This document shows, piece after piece, positions 18,392-26,705 of a stretch of 64,000 bases of DNA. Within the stretch, counting starts at the first letter, position 1; each line of letters starts with the position of its first letter. The notes beneath the pieces are model-generated. The model was not told the origin of the DNA. It ran no database searches and saw only the letters and a list, made by a program, of their open reading frames with translations. The stretch lies in NCBI GenBank assembly GCA_008015155.1, contig SSFA01000021.1, positions 32,161 to 96,160 on the forward strand. The letters are read 5' to 3'. A program made the position numbers and the translations under genes. Origin of the DNA: Thiothrix sp. (GTDB taxonomy: Bacteria > Pseudomonadota > Gammaproteobacteria > Thiotrichales > Thiotrichaceae).

Positions 18392-18413
18392 TCGTGTCAA
18401 CTAGCTTACTGTC

Positions 18414-19331
18414 TTACTTTAATTTAGACCCTGCTGATTTAGCAGCTTTTTTAGCCTTTTGAACAATTTTCTTTGCAGCTTTGTCTGCTAACTTTTTGTC
18501 TTTCTTTTCTTTTTCAGCAATTTTCTTTAAAGCTTTTTTCTCTTTTTTCCGTTCTTTTTCAACCAGCTTTTTGGCCTTTTTGAGTTGCTTCTCAGCTTCG
18601 CGTTCTACCTTAGCTTGCTGCTTGTCACTGTCTTTGGCAGCTTTAGAAGACTTTTTATCTTTTTTACCACTGGATTCTTTTTTTGCATCCGCAACTTCAG
18701 GGGTTGGCTCTAACTTTGTTGCCTCAACTGGTATTGTTTCAGATGCTGACTTGACAGTAGTTGCTGCTTTAGTGCGTGTTCTTTTAGGTGCAGCGGGTTT
18801 GGACTCAGGCGTTTTATCAGCTGCTTGTGTTGGTGTAGCGACAGGTTGCGCGGCGGTAGTCTTTCTGGTTCTGGAGCGTGTACTTGGTTTTGCAACCGAC
18901 TCTGTGCTTTCAGATTCTGCTTTAGTTGCAGCAGCATTTTTACTAGCTGTAGTGGTTTTAGCACGACTAGGGCGTTTAGCGGCGGGTGCTTTAGCGGGAG
19001 CAGCAGGAGTAGCTACTTCTGCTACTGGTTCTGCCTCTACTTCAGCAGGTTCAGGACTAACTGTTGTCGTTTCATTGTCAATATGGCTCCTATCTTCTGC
19101 AGGCTGTGTTTCAGTACTAGCTTCTGGCTCGCTGCTAGGCTCAAGTTTAGTTAAGAGCGCCTTAGCACTCTCTATAATGCCTGCAGCGGTACTTACACCA
19201 ATGCCAGGTACATCAGCTAGCTCTTGCTCAGACATTGCTGCCAATTGTTCAACTGTTTTAATCCCACTCGACTCTAACCGAGTCTGCATAGCAGGGCCTA
19301 CATATTTAACTTCAGAAAGTGATACTGTCAT
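18414..19331 (-). CDS. Helix-hairpin-helix protein with histone-H1-like Lys/Ala tail
   Basis: A 305-residue protein of unusual build. Residues about 5-60 contain paired helix-hairpin-helix motifs (VKYVGPAMQTRLESSGI and DVPGIGVSTAAGIIES), a DNA-binding or protein-interaction fold seen in DNA repair and RNA polymerase alpha-like domains. Residues about 65-215 are disordered and Pro/Ala/Glu/Thr-rich with basic patches (KRPSRAKTTT, KRTRTKAATT). Residues about 216-305 are almost only Lys, Ala, Glu and Asp, like eukaryotic H1 or bacterial Hc1/AlgP tails. It probably binds DNA or the nucleoid. Function is inferred from composition; I know no exact named homologue. Confidence 0.72.
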   Translation of the reverse strand: MTVSLSEVKYVGPAMQTRLESSGIKTVEQLAAMSEQELADVPGIGVSTAAGIIESAKALLTKLEPSSEPEASTETQPAEDRSHIDNETTTVSPEPAEVEAEPVAEVATPAAPAKAPAAKRPSRAKTTTASKNAAATKAESESTESVAKPSTRSRTRKTTAAQPVATPTQAADKTPESKPAAPKRTRTKAATTVKSASETIPVEATKLEPTPEVADAKKESSGKKDKKSSKAAKDSDKQQAKVEREAEKQLKKAKKLVEKERKKEKKALKKIAEKEKKDKKLADKAAKKIVQKAKKAAKSAGSKLK

Positions 19332-19433
19332 AAGCCTAAACTCCTTAGCGTATTCAATTTATTATTGTAGAAAAAGCCTAGCTCCGCAGTTTGCAGAAAT
19401 TAGAAAAAAAAGCCAATTGTTTCTAATAAAGTG

Positions 19434-21161
19434 TTAGTTTGGATATAAGTCAGCAAGCGCGGGCATGCTTGGCTTTATCGCGGGAACACCAGCTTGTTGG
19501 TAGTCTTGTACAGCTTGCCATAATTCTTGACCATCCCAGACATGCGTAGTGGCTGCATATAAAACGGTACTGAGATCATCTAAAGCTTGTTTAAGTGGTA
19601 AATCAGCTTGTGCTCTTAAAGTGGCAATGGTGGCTGGGGCTAGCTTCAAATCCTCCCGAATCCAAACCTGTAGAGCTTGAAAAGCTGCAGAAGCATCATT
19701 ATTTTGGCAAGCAGCTTGCAAAGCTTTTAAAGGCATGATGCTATTAGGCGCTGTAGGGCTAGGCATATGGGGTTTCAAGCGTCGATATCTAAGCCAATAG
19801 ATCGCCACTGCCAAGAGGATCGAGCCTAGCATCACTACAACTGCGTATATCCAATAGGAGTTACTAGGAGGCTTTGTTTCGGCTGGAGTTTGACTAGAGG
19901 GTAAAGTTTGCTCAGTGGGATTAAGTAGACTAGTTGCTGGCTCTGTGGGGGCGGGAGCTTGAACGGCTGCAGCAGGCTCGTTTGTAGGGTTGGTTTGACC
20001 AACGCCAGTGACTTTAAGTGGAGTGGGATCAAGACGCGCTGTCTGCATTTTTTTAGCTTTCAAATCCCACCAATCAATTTTAATTTCCGGCAGGACATAG
20101 TCACCATCGGCAGTCCCCATTAAAACCCATTTCTCTTCACGCATGCCCACTACGCTGGAACCACCAAGATCATTATGAAACACTGGTTGATTCGCATAGC
20201 CCTTGATGCCCATCGGAGGTTTGAGGTCTAAAGCCGGTAACTGCTCAGCCATCAGGCCGTCTGCAATAATCGCAATGGTTAAAGTGACAGGTTCTCCAGC
20301 TTTCAAGGTTTTATTAACAGGCTCCCAATGGGCATTCAGCGTCAAACTATTAGCAGGCAACCAAGTTCCTTTCACCTGCGGATGAGCTTGCACTTGAATA
20401 AGCAAGGGTTCTGAGAAACGTCGTACTTGTTTACCACCAATGCCAAACGGATCGCTTTGTCGTGAACGCCGATCATCTAAAGCGCCTTGGAAAACGGTGC
20501 GCCCAATGCTCAACTCACCACTGACTTGAGGGAAGACCGCATAACGGCGCTCAATCATGTTATAGCGCGTCCCATTACGAGTAATCACCCCACTTTTCGT
20601 CGTTCCTAGTTGCTGAATCAAGCCTTTACCCTTTTCCAACTCAGGATGGGACATGCTCGCGCGGGTTGGTAATAAAGGGACTACATGCAAGAGACGCTGG
20701 GTCACAATGACCTGTTGCTGTACATAGGGATTAGGCGGATCTGCAGTGAGTTCTACTAAAATATCAGCATTTTTAGCGCCTGTTGGATCACCTGCGCTCT
20801 GATCCACTACTTGAATAGTCAAAGGATCACTGCTCACGCTACCAAAACTAATACTAGGAATGCTTAAATTGCCTGCATGATTAGCAAATAAAGTCACCAG
20901 CCAGCTGGTTTGTTGGCTCATCTGCCCATTGATATATTGCACATTGGTACTGGTTGAAGTGCCAGTGACCTGAAAATCTTTATTAAGTGGAGTAAAGTCT
21001 GGCGTCGTCGTCAAAGCTTGATCGCTAGAAAAAGTCAGAGTGAAATCATCCCCTACTTGTACGGTATCACGATCAAGCTGTACCTGTACGCCTGCAGCCA
21101 ATACTGTGCCTGCTAGGCTCCAGCACACTAATAGCAAGGCTATCAACTTAGACAGAGACAT
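19434..21161 (-). CDS. batD: BatD-family protein (oxygen tolerance)
   Basis: A 575-residue membrane protein. It has a signal peptide (MSLSKLIALLLVCWSLAGTVLA) and several periplasmic beta-sandwich domains in the BatD pattern (VQVQLDRDTVQVGDDFTLTF near the start). A transmembrane helix lies about residues 437-457 (YWIYAVVVMLGSILLAVAIYWL) and a cytoplasmic helical tail follows. BatD is found in aerotolerance (Bat) operons with VWA proteins and a MoxR ATPase, as here. The ATG at 21161 shares its A with the stop of the upstream gene (TAATG), supporting this start over one 66 bp upstream and implying coupled translation. Confidence 0.86.
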   Translation of the reverse strand: MSLSKLIALLLVCWSLAGTVLAAGVQVQLDRDTVQVGDDFTLTFSSDQALTTTPDFTPLNKDFQVTGTSTSTNVQYINGQMSQQTSWLVTLFANHAGNLSIPSISFGSVSSDPLTIQVVDQSAGDPTGAKNADILVELTADPPNPYVQQQVIVTQRLLHVVPLLPTRASMSHPELEKGKGLIQQLGTTKSGVITRNGTRYNMIERRYAVFPQVSGELSIGRTVFQGALDDRRSRQSDPFGIGGKQVRRFSEPLLIQVQAHPQVKGTWLPANSLTLNAHWEPVNKTLKAGEPVTLTIAIIADGLMAEQLPALDLKPPMGIKGYANQPVFHNDLGGSSVVGMREEKWVLMGTADGDYVLPEIKIDWWDLKAKKMQTARLDPTPLKVTGVGQTNPTNEPAAAVQAPAPTEPATSLLNPTEQTLPSSQTPAETKPPSNSYWIYAVVVMLGSILLAVAIYWLRYRRLKPHMPSPTAPNSIMPLKALQAACQNNDASAAFQALQVWIREDLKLAPATIATLRAQADLPLKQALDDLSTVLYAATTHVWDGQELWQAVQDYQQAGVPAIKPSMPALADLYPN

Positions 21162-22945
21162 TACCAAGCATCTCCTTGGTTTGGATGCGCACGTTGTTGA
21201 TATTGATATTGAAACTTGCGTCGCCATAGGCCCGCAGGATCATCAGGAATCCGCCGTAACCATTGCTCTGTTGCTTGTTGTTGCTCAGCCGCTGTTGGAT
21301 CCATTGGTGCAATTTCAGCTTGGGCTTGCTGTTGTTCTGCCTCATTTTTTTCTGCTTCCTGCTGTTTTTGTTGCTCAGCTTGAGCTTGTTGTTCTTGCTG
21401 CTGTTTGGCTTGCTCTTGTTGAGCCTGTGTTGCTTGCTGTTCAGCTTGACTGGATGGCTGTTGTTGATTCTGCTGCTCAGCCGCTTGATTTTGACCAGAT
21501 TGCTGTTGGTTTTGTTGATTTTGCTGGCCTTGGTTTTGTTTTTGGTCTTGTGAACCTTGTTGCTGTTGCTGCTGTTCCTCTAATTTTTTCTTCAGTAAAT
21601 CTCGATTATAGCGTGCATCCTCATGTTTTGGGTTTTGAGCTAAAACTTGCTCATAAGCTTTAATCGCTTCTGGTAGTTTATTTAAACGTGCCAAGGCATT
21701 ACCGTAATTATATAAACCCTCTACACTCTGATCGGCTGAGTAAAGTTTAGCAGCTTGCTCAAAATCACCTGCTTTGTAAGAGGCTGCCGCCTTCCAATTA
21801 GGATCTTTAAATAGCTCGCTGGCTTGTTTAGCTTGGCCAGCTTGTAAAGCGGCTTGAGCCTGCTGATCAGGCGTTGCCCACAGATCAGTCCAAATACTCG
21901 CTTGTACGGGTTGCGCTTGTGGCAAACACAGCACAACTAAGCTTAAAGACAAAAGCCAGCCCCGGCGAAATAATAAAGCAACCAAAGGTAAGATGCCCAG
22001 TACTAGCCAAACACCCGCATTCACCCAAGTATCGACTTGACGCTGCCCACCAGAAATTAAATTCTGCTCACCCGCTTTGCTTTCCCAAGCGCTGGTCAGG
22101 CGATTGACATCCGCATCACCGATTCCAGCGGTTGCATAGACGCCATTTCCAGCTTGAGCTAGTGCTTTTAAGCTTGTCACATCTAATTTAGGCATGACCG
22201 TTTTTCCGTGAGCATCCTGTAGAAAACCGCCATTCGCTAAAGGAATCGGCGCACCAGTGACTGAACCAATACCTAAGACTGAAACATTCACGCCTTGCGT
22301 CACTGCCAGACTGGCAGCTTTGAGTGCTTGGGCATCGTCTGTCATTCCATCCGTAATCAATAAAATATTTCCAGTTTTAGCACTAGCTTGCTGGAGCAAC
22401 TCAAGTGAACGCTCGATAGCCAAGCCTAAAGCACCACCCTGTACCGGCATAATATCTGGAGTGAGATTTTTCATTTGCGCTTCAATCGTTTTAATATCAT
22501 CGGTCAAAGGCGAAACGGGGAAAGCATCCCCCGCAAAAACGACTAAAGCGGTTTGCTCACCTTTGCGCTTTTGCAAAATATCCATCACTTTGAAACGTGC
22601 TTGCTCCAAACGATTGGGCGATAAATCCTGAGCATACATCGAGGCGGATAAATCTAAGGCAATTACCAAAGCCTGCTGTTGGCGAAACACCGGTACCTCT
22701 TTCTTTTCCCAAGCAGGGCCTGCTAAAGCCAACACACTTAAGGCTGTAATTAGAGAAAATAGTAGCAAGGAAGCTAAGCTTTGCCACCGCTCGCGCCCAG
22801 TCAGGACAAAGGGTGCTAAAGCAGGATCCACTAATTCATGCCAGCCACTCTGTTGTTTGCGCCGCCGTAAAATCCAAAACCACAGTGGTGGTAAGAGCAG
22901 CAAAAACCAAAATGCATGTGGGTAGAGAAAATGAAAATCAGCCAT
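21161..22945 (-). CDS. BatB-BatC fusion: VWA protein with TPRs and Gln-rich tail
   Basis: A 594-residue inner-membrane protein. Residues about 10-75 hold two transmembrane helices. A von Willebrand A domain (about 88-280) has the MIDAS motif ALDLSASMYAQ and LITDGMTDD. A transmembrane pair follows near 310-350. TPR units (about 355-455: LYNYGNALARLNKLPEAIKAY) come next. Residues about 457-560 are a very Gln-rich tract, and a short conserved end is EQWLRRIPDDPAGLWRRKF. The VWA and TPR parts correspond to BatB and BatC, often separate genes. It begins directly after the batA stop. Such VWA proteins are thought to work with MoxR ATPases in envelope stress; the exact role is unknown. Confidence 0.86.
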   Translation of the reverse strand: MADFHFLYPHAFWFLLLLPPLWFWILRRRKQQSGWHELVDPALAPFVLTGRERWQSLASLLLFSLITALSVLALAGPAWEKKEVPVFRQQQALVIALDLSASMYAQDLSPNRLEQARFKVMDILQKRKGEQTALVVFAGDAFPVSPLTDDIKTIEAQMKNLTPDIMPVQGGALGLAIERSLELLQQASAKTGNILLITDGMTDDAQALKAASLAVTQGVNVSVLGIGSVTGAPIPLANGGFLQDAHGKTVMPKLDVTSLKALAQAGNGVYATAGIGDADVNRLTSAWESKAGEQNLISGGQRQVDTWVNAGVWLVLGILPLVALLFRRGWLLSLSLVVLCLPQAQPVQASIWTDLWATPDQQAQAALQAGQAKQASELFKDPNWKAAASYKAGDFEQAAKLYSADQSVEGLYNYGNALARLNKLPEAIKAYEQVLAQNPKHEDARYNRDLLKKKLEEQQQQQQGSQDQKQNQGQQNQQNQQQSGQNQAAEQQNQQQPSSQAEQQATQAQQEQAKQQQEQQAQAEQQKQQEAEKNEAEQQQAQAEIAPMDPTAAEQQQATEQWLRRIPDDPAGLWRRKFQYQYQQRAHPNQGDAW

Positions 22946-23932
22946 TTAGGCCATAGCCTCCATGCGCACGACAAAAGCAAAGAAACCCAGCATAAAGGCC
23001 AAACCTAAAGGCCAGCGGAATAATTCTTGCTGCGGACGCCATTCTTCAGCTTCATGTTCAACTGGTTCTAGGCGATCAAGTTCCGCATAAATCCGTTGGA
23101 ACTCCTCGGTGTCACGTGCACGAAAATATTGCCCACCCGTTTTATTAGCGATCATTTTTAAGGATTCTTCATCAATTTCTGCCGCTGGATTCATAAGTTG
23201 AATACCAAAAATACTGCGCGCCTGTGGGCCTTCAGAACCAATCCCCACCGTATAAATCTTTAGTCCTGATGTAGCAGCCATTTCTGCGGCGGCGGTTGGG
23301 CTAACCGAACCGGCTGTGTTCGCACCATCTGTCATCAGGATCAGGACACGATTTTTTTCTTGGCTATCTTGCAAACGTTTAATCGCCAAACCAATCGCAT
23401 CCCCAATTGCAGTGCGCTCACCCGCTAAACCAATTACCGTTTCATTCAGCAAAGTACGTACTGTCACCCGATCAAAGGTTAAGGGCGCTTGCAGGTAGGC
23501 TTGATCCCCAAACACAATTAAGCCAATACGATCACCTGTGCGTTTTTGAATAAAATCTCCGGCTACGACTTTGGTTGCTACTAAACGATCAACCATTTGA
23601 TTATTCAGATAGAAATCCTGTTCTTGCATACTGCCGGAAAGATCCACCGCAAGCATCAAATCCCGCCCTGAAACGGGCAAAGCCACACTTTCTCCAACCC
23701 AAATGGGTCGAGCTGCGGCTGTGACTAAGCATATCCAAGCGAAAGCAGCCAAAATCAGTGCTAGCCAAGAAACCCAAGCTTTTTCAGACGTCGCTTCACC
23801 TTGGAGAAAGTCTTGCAAAAACGGTAGTTTCAGCGCAACGCCAGCCTGTTGTTTAGCGGGTCGCCAGAATAGTCGAATTAACCAAGGCAAAGGTAGTAAG
23901 GCAAACAGCCACCACCAAGTAAACTCATACAT
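22946..23932 (-). CDS. batA: BatA-like VWA-domain membrane protein
   Basis: A 328-residue protein with N-terminal membrane helices (about 5-20 and 58-78), a VWA domain (about 85-285) and a C-terminal helix (WPLGLAFMLGFFAFVV). MIDAS residues are visible in LAVDLSGSMQEQ, with the Thr in KRTGDRIGLIVFGDQAYLQAP and the Asp in LILMTDGANTAG. This is the BatA pattern. Its start overlaps the DUF4381 gene end by 8 bp and it is followed immediately by the BatB-BatC gene, so the cluster is a tight operon. Confidence 0.88.
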   Translation of the reverse strand: MYEFTWWWLFALLPLPWLIRLFWRPAKQQAGVALKLPFLQDFLQGEATSEKAWVSWLALILAAFAWICLVTAAARPIWVGESVALPVSGRDLMLAVDLSGSMQEQDFYLNNQMVDRLVATKVVAGDFIQKRTGDRIGLIVFGDQAYLQAPLTFDRVTVRTLLNETVIGLAGERTAIGDAIGLAIKRLQDSQEKNRVLILMTDGANTAGSVSPTAAAEMAATSGLKIYTVGIGSEGPQARSIFGIQLMNPAAEIDEESLKMIANKTGGQYFRARDTEEFQRIYAELDRLEPVEHEAEEWRPQQELFRWPLGLAFMLGFFAFVVRMEAMA

Positions 23933-24422
23933 GCTGTTTACCTGCTGAAGCTTGAGAATTTAACCATTGACGTACCTCCTGCACTAATGCACTCACATCT
24001 GTACTGCCTTGAGCACGATAGGGTAATTCAGTTAGAGCCTGTTGAAAGCGCTGACTGAATACGGGTGAGCCACCTTGTTGATCGAGAAACTGCAACCAAT
24101 TCAAACCAGTTAAACCGGCCACACTACGCCGTCCATATAAGCTAATCGCAATCCGGCGCAACAACACCGATAACTCACGGACTAAACCCAGAGGATCATG
24201 TTTGTATTGTTGTTCAATGCGGGTTAATTCTTGGAGGGCAGAAGACTGTGCAGACAAATTAATCCGCTTTGGATGCGTAGAACGCTTTAAGAACCAAGCA
24301 ACTAAAACGACTAGTCCTAACAGTAGCAAAGCCGCTACTAACCACCAACCCCAAGCCAGTGGCCACCAACCGATTTCTGCGGGCAGATGAATATCGCGTA
24401 AAGCTAAATCATTAGGATTCAT
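23925..24422 (-). CDS. DUF4381-domain membrane protein of the MoxR/Bat cluster
   Basis: A 165-residue protein with one transmembrane helix (about residues 19-45, PLAWGWWLVAALLLLGLVVLVAWFL) after the short conserved N-terminus NDLALRDIHLPAEIGWWPLA. A helical cytoplasmic domain follows (LTRIEQQYKHDPLGLVRELSVLLRRIAISLYGR...). This matches DUF4381 proteins that sit between DUF58 and VWA genes. The function is unknown; it may link the VWA proteins to the MoxR ATPase. The ATG overlaps the DUF58 stop as ATGA. Confidence 0.8.
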   Translation of the reverse strand: MNPNDLALRDIHLPAEIGWWPLAWGWWLVAALLLLGLVVLVAWFLKRSTHPKRINLSAQSSALQELTRIEQQYKHDPLGLVRELSVLLRRIAISLYGRRSVAGLTGLNWLQFLDQQGGSPVFSQRFQQALTELPYRAQGSTDVSALVQEVRQWLNSQASAGKQHV

Positions 24423-25339
24423 CGCATCCCCCTGACTAGTTTCAATAAGCGTTCATTGGTGGTGTCACGGGTAGACAGTTGAATCAAAGCAATCCGATGC
24501 TTACGCGCAAATTCTTGGAGCGATACCTGGGCTTGACGCTGCCGTTCATGATAATCGCGCCGCCACACCTTTTGTTTGAGATTCACCCAAAGACTACGTT
24601 TACCATCCGTAACCCGTAACACCCCTTGTGGTGGCAGCTGATCTTCTAAAGGATCACGAATCATCACTAAAGTAATACTAGCTTGTCGATGAATCATCGC
24701 TAATTGTTGCAAGGCCGCCGCATCAGCCTGACGGAAATCACTGATCACAAAGACTTGAGTCCCCGACTCCGTGACGCGTCTTAAACGCCGCCAGCTATCT
24801 TGCAATAAACTCGCCGCAGGGATGCCAAGCTGGCTGCTGTCTTGTTGGGTGGATTCTGTCAGTGCCCGCATGAAACCCAAAACCGAACTACGACTGCGTG
24901 AAGGCTTAAATTCAGAATGATTAGTAGCCTCCTGCAACACACCACCCGCGCGATCCCCTTCTGAAAGGGTTTTCCAAATCAATAAACCGGCGGTCTCTGC
25001 TGCCACTACGCTTTTAAAGCGACCTTGCGTGGCAAAAAACATCGAAGGGCGCAAATCTAGCCAAATCAATACGGGCTTTTCACGCTCTTCTTGAAACACT
25101 TTCGTATGAACTTTGCCACTACGCGCTGTCACCCGCCAATCAATGGTACGAATATCATCACCTGGTTGATAAGGGCGCGATTCAGCAAAATCCATGCCAC
25201 GCCCTTTAAAAACCGAACGATGCAAACCTACTTGCCGAGCACGTACATGCCGCTTGGCTAGGTTCAAGGTACGTACTTGAGTTTGCAAGCGAATCAAAGA
25301 CTGCAACGAGCTATAAACTAAACCATCCCCGGGACGCAT
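24419..25339 (-). CDS. DUF58-domain protein (MoxR-associated)
   Basis: A 306-residue cytoplasmic protein with the DUF58 signature GRGMDFAESRPYQPGDDIRTI followed by DWRVTARSGKVHTK and a VWA-like core (VLIWLDLRPSMFFATQGRFK, then VISDFRQAD). Proteins of this type always accompany MoxR AAA ATPases. Its ATG overlaps the moxR stop (TAATG) and its stop overlaps the DUF4381 start (ATGA). The biochemical role is not established; a chaperone-like function in the MoxR system is the usual proposal. Confidence 0.86.
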   Translation of the reverse strand: MRPGDGLVYSSLQSLIRLQTQVRTLNLAKRHVRARQVGLHRSVFKGRGMDFAESRPYQPGDDIRTIDWRVTARSGKVHTKVFQEEREKPVLIWLDLRPSMFFATQGRFKSVVAAETAGLLIWKTLSEGDRAGGVLQEATNHSEFKPSRSRSSVLGFMRALTESTQQDSSQLGIPAASLLQDSWRRLRRVTESGTQVFVISDFRQADAAALQQLAMIHRQASITLVMIRDPLEDQLPPQGVLRVTDGKRSLWVNLKQKVWRRDYHERQRQAQVSLQEFARKHRIALIQLSTRDTTNERLLKLVRGMR

Positions 25340-26310
25340 TAAGGCACAGCCACCAGTGCTAAGAGTTCATCAATCAGATGATTAGCGCTCATTCCATCAG
25401 CCTCTGCTTCAAAAGTTAACAGTAAGCGATGGCGTAAAACATCATGCGTAACAGCTTGTACATCTTCGGGGCTGACAAAATCCCGCCCTGCCAACCATGC
25501 ATGCGCTCGTGAGCAACGATCTAAAGCTAGTGTGGCCCGTGGACTCGCTCCATAAGCAATACTACCCGTAAGCGATTTACCGTAACGTTCAGGATGGCGC
25601 GTAGCCAATACCAATTGCAATAAATACTGCTCGATATTGTCAGCCATATAAATATTCAGTACTTCTTGCCGCGCTGCGCGAATTTCTTCAGGACCAACAA
25701 TCGGCTCCTCAATCAATTTCTCACGTTTGACGTCTTCCATCGCCTCTTTACGCCCTAATAACAAAATCAAGCGTTCTTCTTCTGCAGTCGGATAGTCCAC
25801 TAAAACATGCATTAAGAATCGATCTAATTGTGCTTCAGGTAAATGATAAGTTCCCTCCTGTTCGATGGGGTTTTGCGTCGCCATCACTAGGAAAGGATCA
25901 GGCAGCTTCCAAGTTGTGCCAGCCACCGTAATTTGCCGCTCGGCCATCGCTTCCAATAAAGCCGATTGGACTTTAGCTGGTGCACGATTGATTTCATCTG
26001 CCAAAATGAGATTATGGAATAAAGGCCCTTTCTGGAATTTGAAAGTCCCATCATTAGGATGGAAAACTTCAGTACCGGTAATGTCTGCAGGCAATAAGTC
26101 TGGAGTGAACTGTACGCGATGGAAGCTACCCTCCATGCCCTGCCCTAGCATTTGAATCGCACGGGTTTTGGCTAAGCCCGGAGCACCCTCTACTAACAAA
26201 TGGCCATCTGCGAGCAGAGCAATCAAAAGGCGATTAATCAAGGATTTTTGGCCGACAATTTTCCGTTCGAGATAGCGTGCCAATTTGTCAAAATTTTGTT
26301 TTTGGTTCAT
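25339..26310 (-). CDS. MoxR-family AAA+ ATPase
   Basis: A 323-residue AAA+ ATPase that heads the Bat cluster. The Walker A is LVEGAPGLAKTRAIQ (about residues 37-51), Walker B is NLILADEINRAPAKVQSALL, and sensor 1 is LVMATQNPIEQEGTYHLPEAQLD. The C-terminal lid contains SPRATLALDRCSRAHAWLAGR. MoxR ATPases act as chaperones in metal-cofactor insertion or stress tolerance together with VWA proteins, which follow here. A 79-bp divergent gap separates it from bolA, so the operon promoter must lie there. Confidence 0.92.
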   Translation of the reverse strand: MNQKQNFDKLARYLERKIVGQKSLINRLLIALLADGHLLVEGAPGLAKTRAIQMLGQGMEGSFHRVQFTPDLLPADITGTEVFHPNDGTFKFQKGPLFHNLILADEINRAPAKVQSALLEAMAERQITVAGTTWKLPDPFLVMATQNPIEQEGTYHLPEAQLDRFLMHVLVDYPTAEEERLILLLGRKEAMEDVKREKLIEEPIVGPEEIRAARQEVLNIYMADNIEQYLLQLVLATRHPERYGKSLTGSIAYGASPRATLALDRCSRAHAWLAGRDFVSPEDVQAVTHDVLRHRLLLTFEAEADGMSANHLIDELLALVAVP

Positions 26311-26389
26311 GCTCGCAAGCGTCTTTATTAAAATCTGATGAAATATACTTAGTATTAAAACAGATTCAAGTTACCAAAAGGAAATGATT

Positions 26390-26704
26390 ATGAGCATGCA
26401 AGGACAAATTGAGGCGAAGCTCCGCCAAGCTTTTAGCCCAGAAATCTTAGAAGTTATTAATGAAAGTCATCTACACAATGTCCCGCCTGGCTCGGAGTCG
26501 CATTTTAAAGCAGTTATTGTGAGTGATCAATTTACTGACAAACGTTTAGTAGCGCGTCATCGTTTAGTCAATCAAGCTTTAGTAGCAGAACTAGCTACGA
26601 TTCATGCACTAGCTTTGCACACCTTGACACCGGATGAGTATTTTAAGCGGGCGGGAGCCGTAGCCGACTCCCCACTATGTATGGGTGGATCGAAAGCTAG
26701 CTAA
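26390..26704 (+). CDS. bolA: BolA-family protein
   Basis: A 104-residue BolA protein. The conserved core HFKAVIVSDQFTDKRLVARHRLVNQAL carries the signature RHRxV and a conserved His that can bind a [2Fe-2S] cluster with a monothiol glutaredoxin. The N-terminal IEAKLRQAFSPEILEVINESHLHN and GSESHF place it with BolA rather than IbaG. BolA influences cell shape, stress response and iron handling. I chose the ATG at 26390 because AAGGA then lies 7 nt upstream; the ATG 6 bp earlier would sit on the ribosome site. Confidence 0.92.
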   Translation: MSMQGQIEAKLRQAFSPEILEVINESHLHNVPPGSESHFKAVIVSDQFTDKRLVARHRLVNQALVAELATIHALALHTLTPDEYFKRAGAVADSPLCMGGSKAS

Positions 26705-26705
26705 G

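Noticed and set aside
18481..19437. A long open frame on the plus strand opposite the HhH gene
   Set aside because: It is Phe/Ser/Ala-rich low-complexity sequence, the expected mirror of the Lys/Ala-rich minus-strand gene, and has no ribosome site or recognisable domain.
21330..21580. Short repeated units suggestive of a CRISPR or satellite repeat
   Set aside because: They are glutamine codons of the BatB-BatC tail without regular repeat-spacer structure.
21040..21663. A plus-strand open frame opposite the Gln-rich BatB-BatC gene
   Set aside because: It is Leu/Val-rich antisense of the CAG/CAA-type tract and overlaps two well-supported genes.
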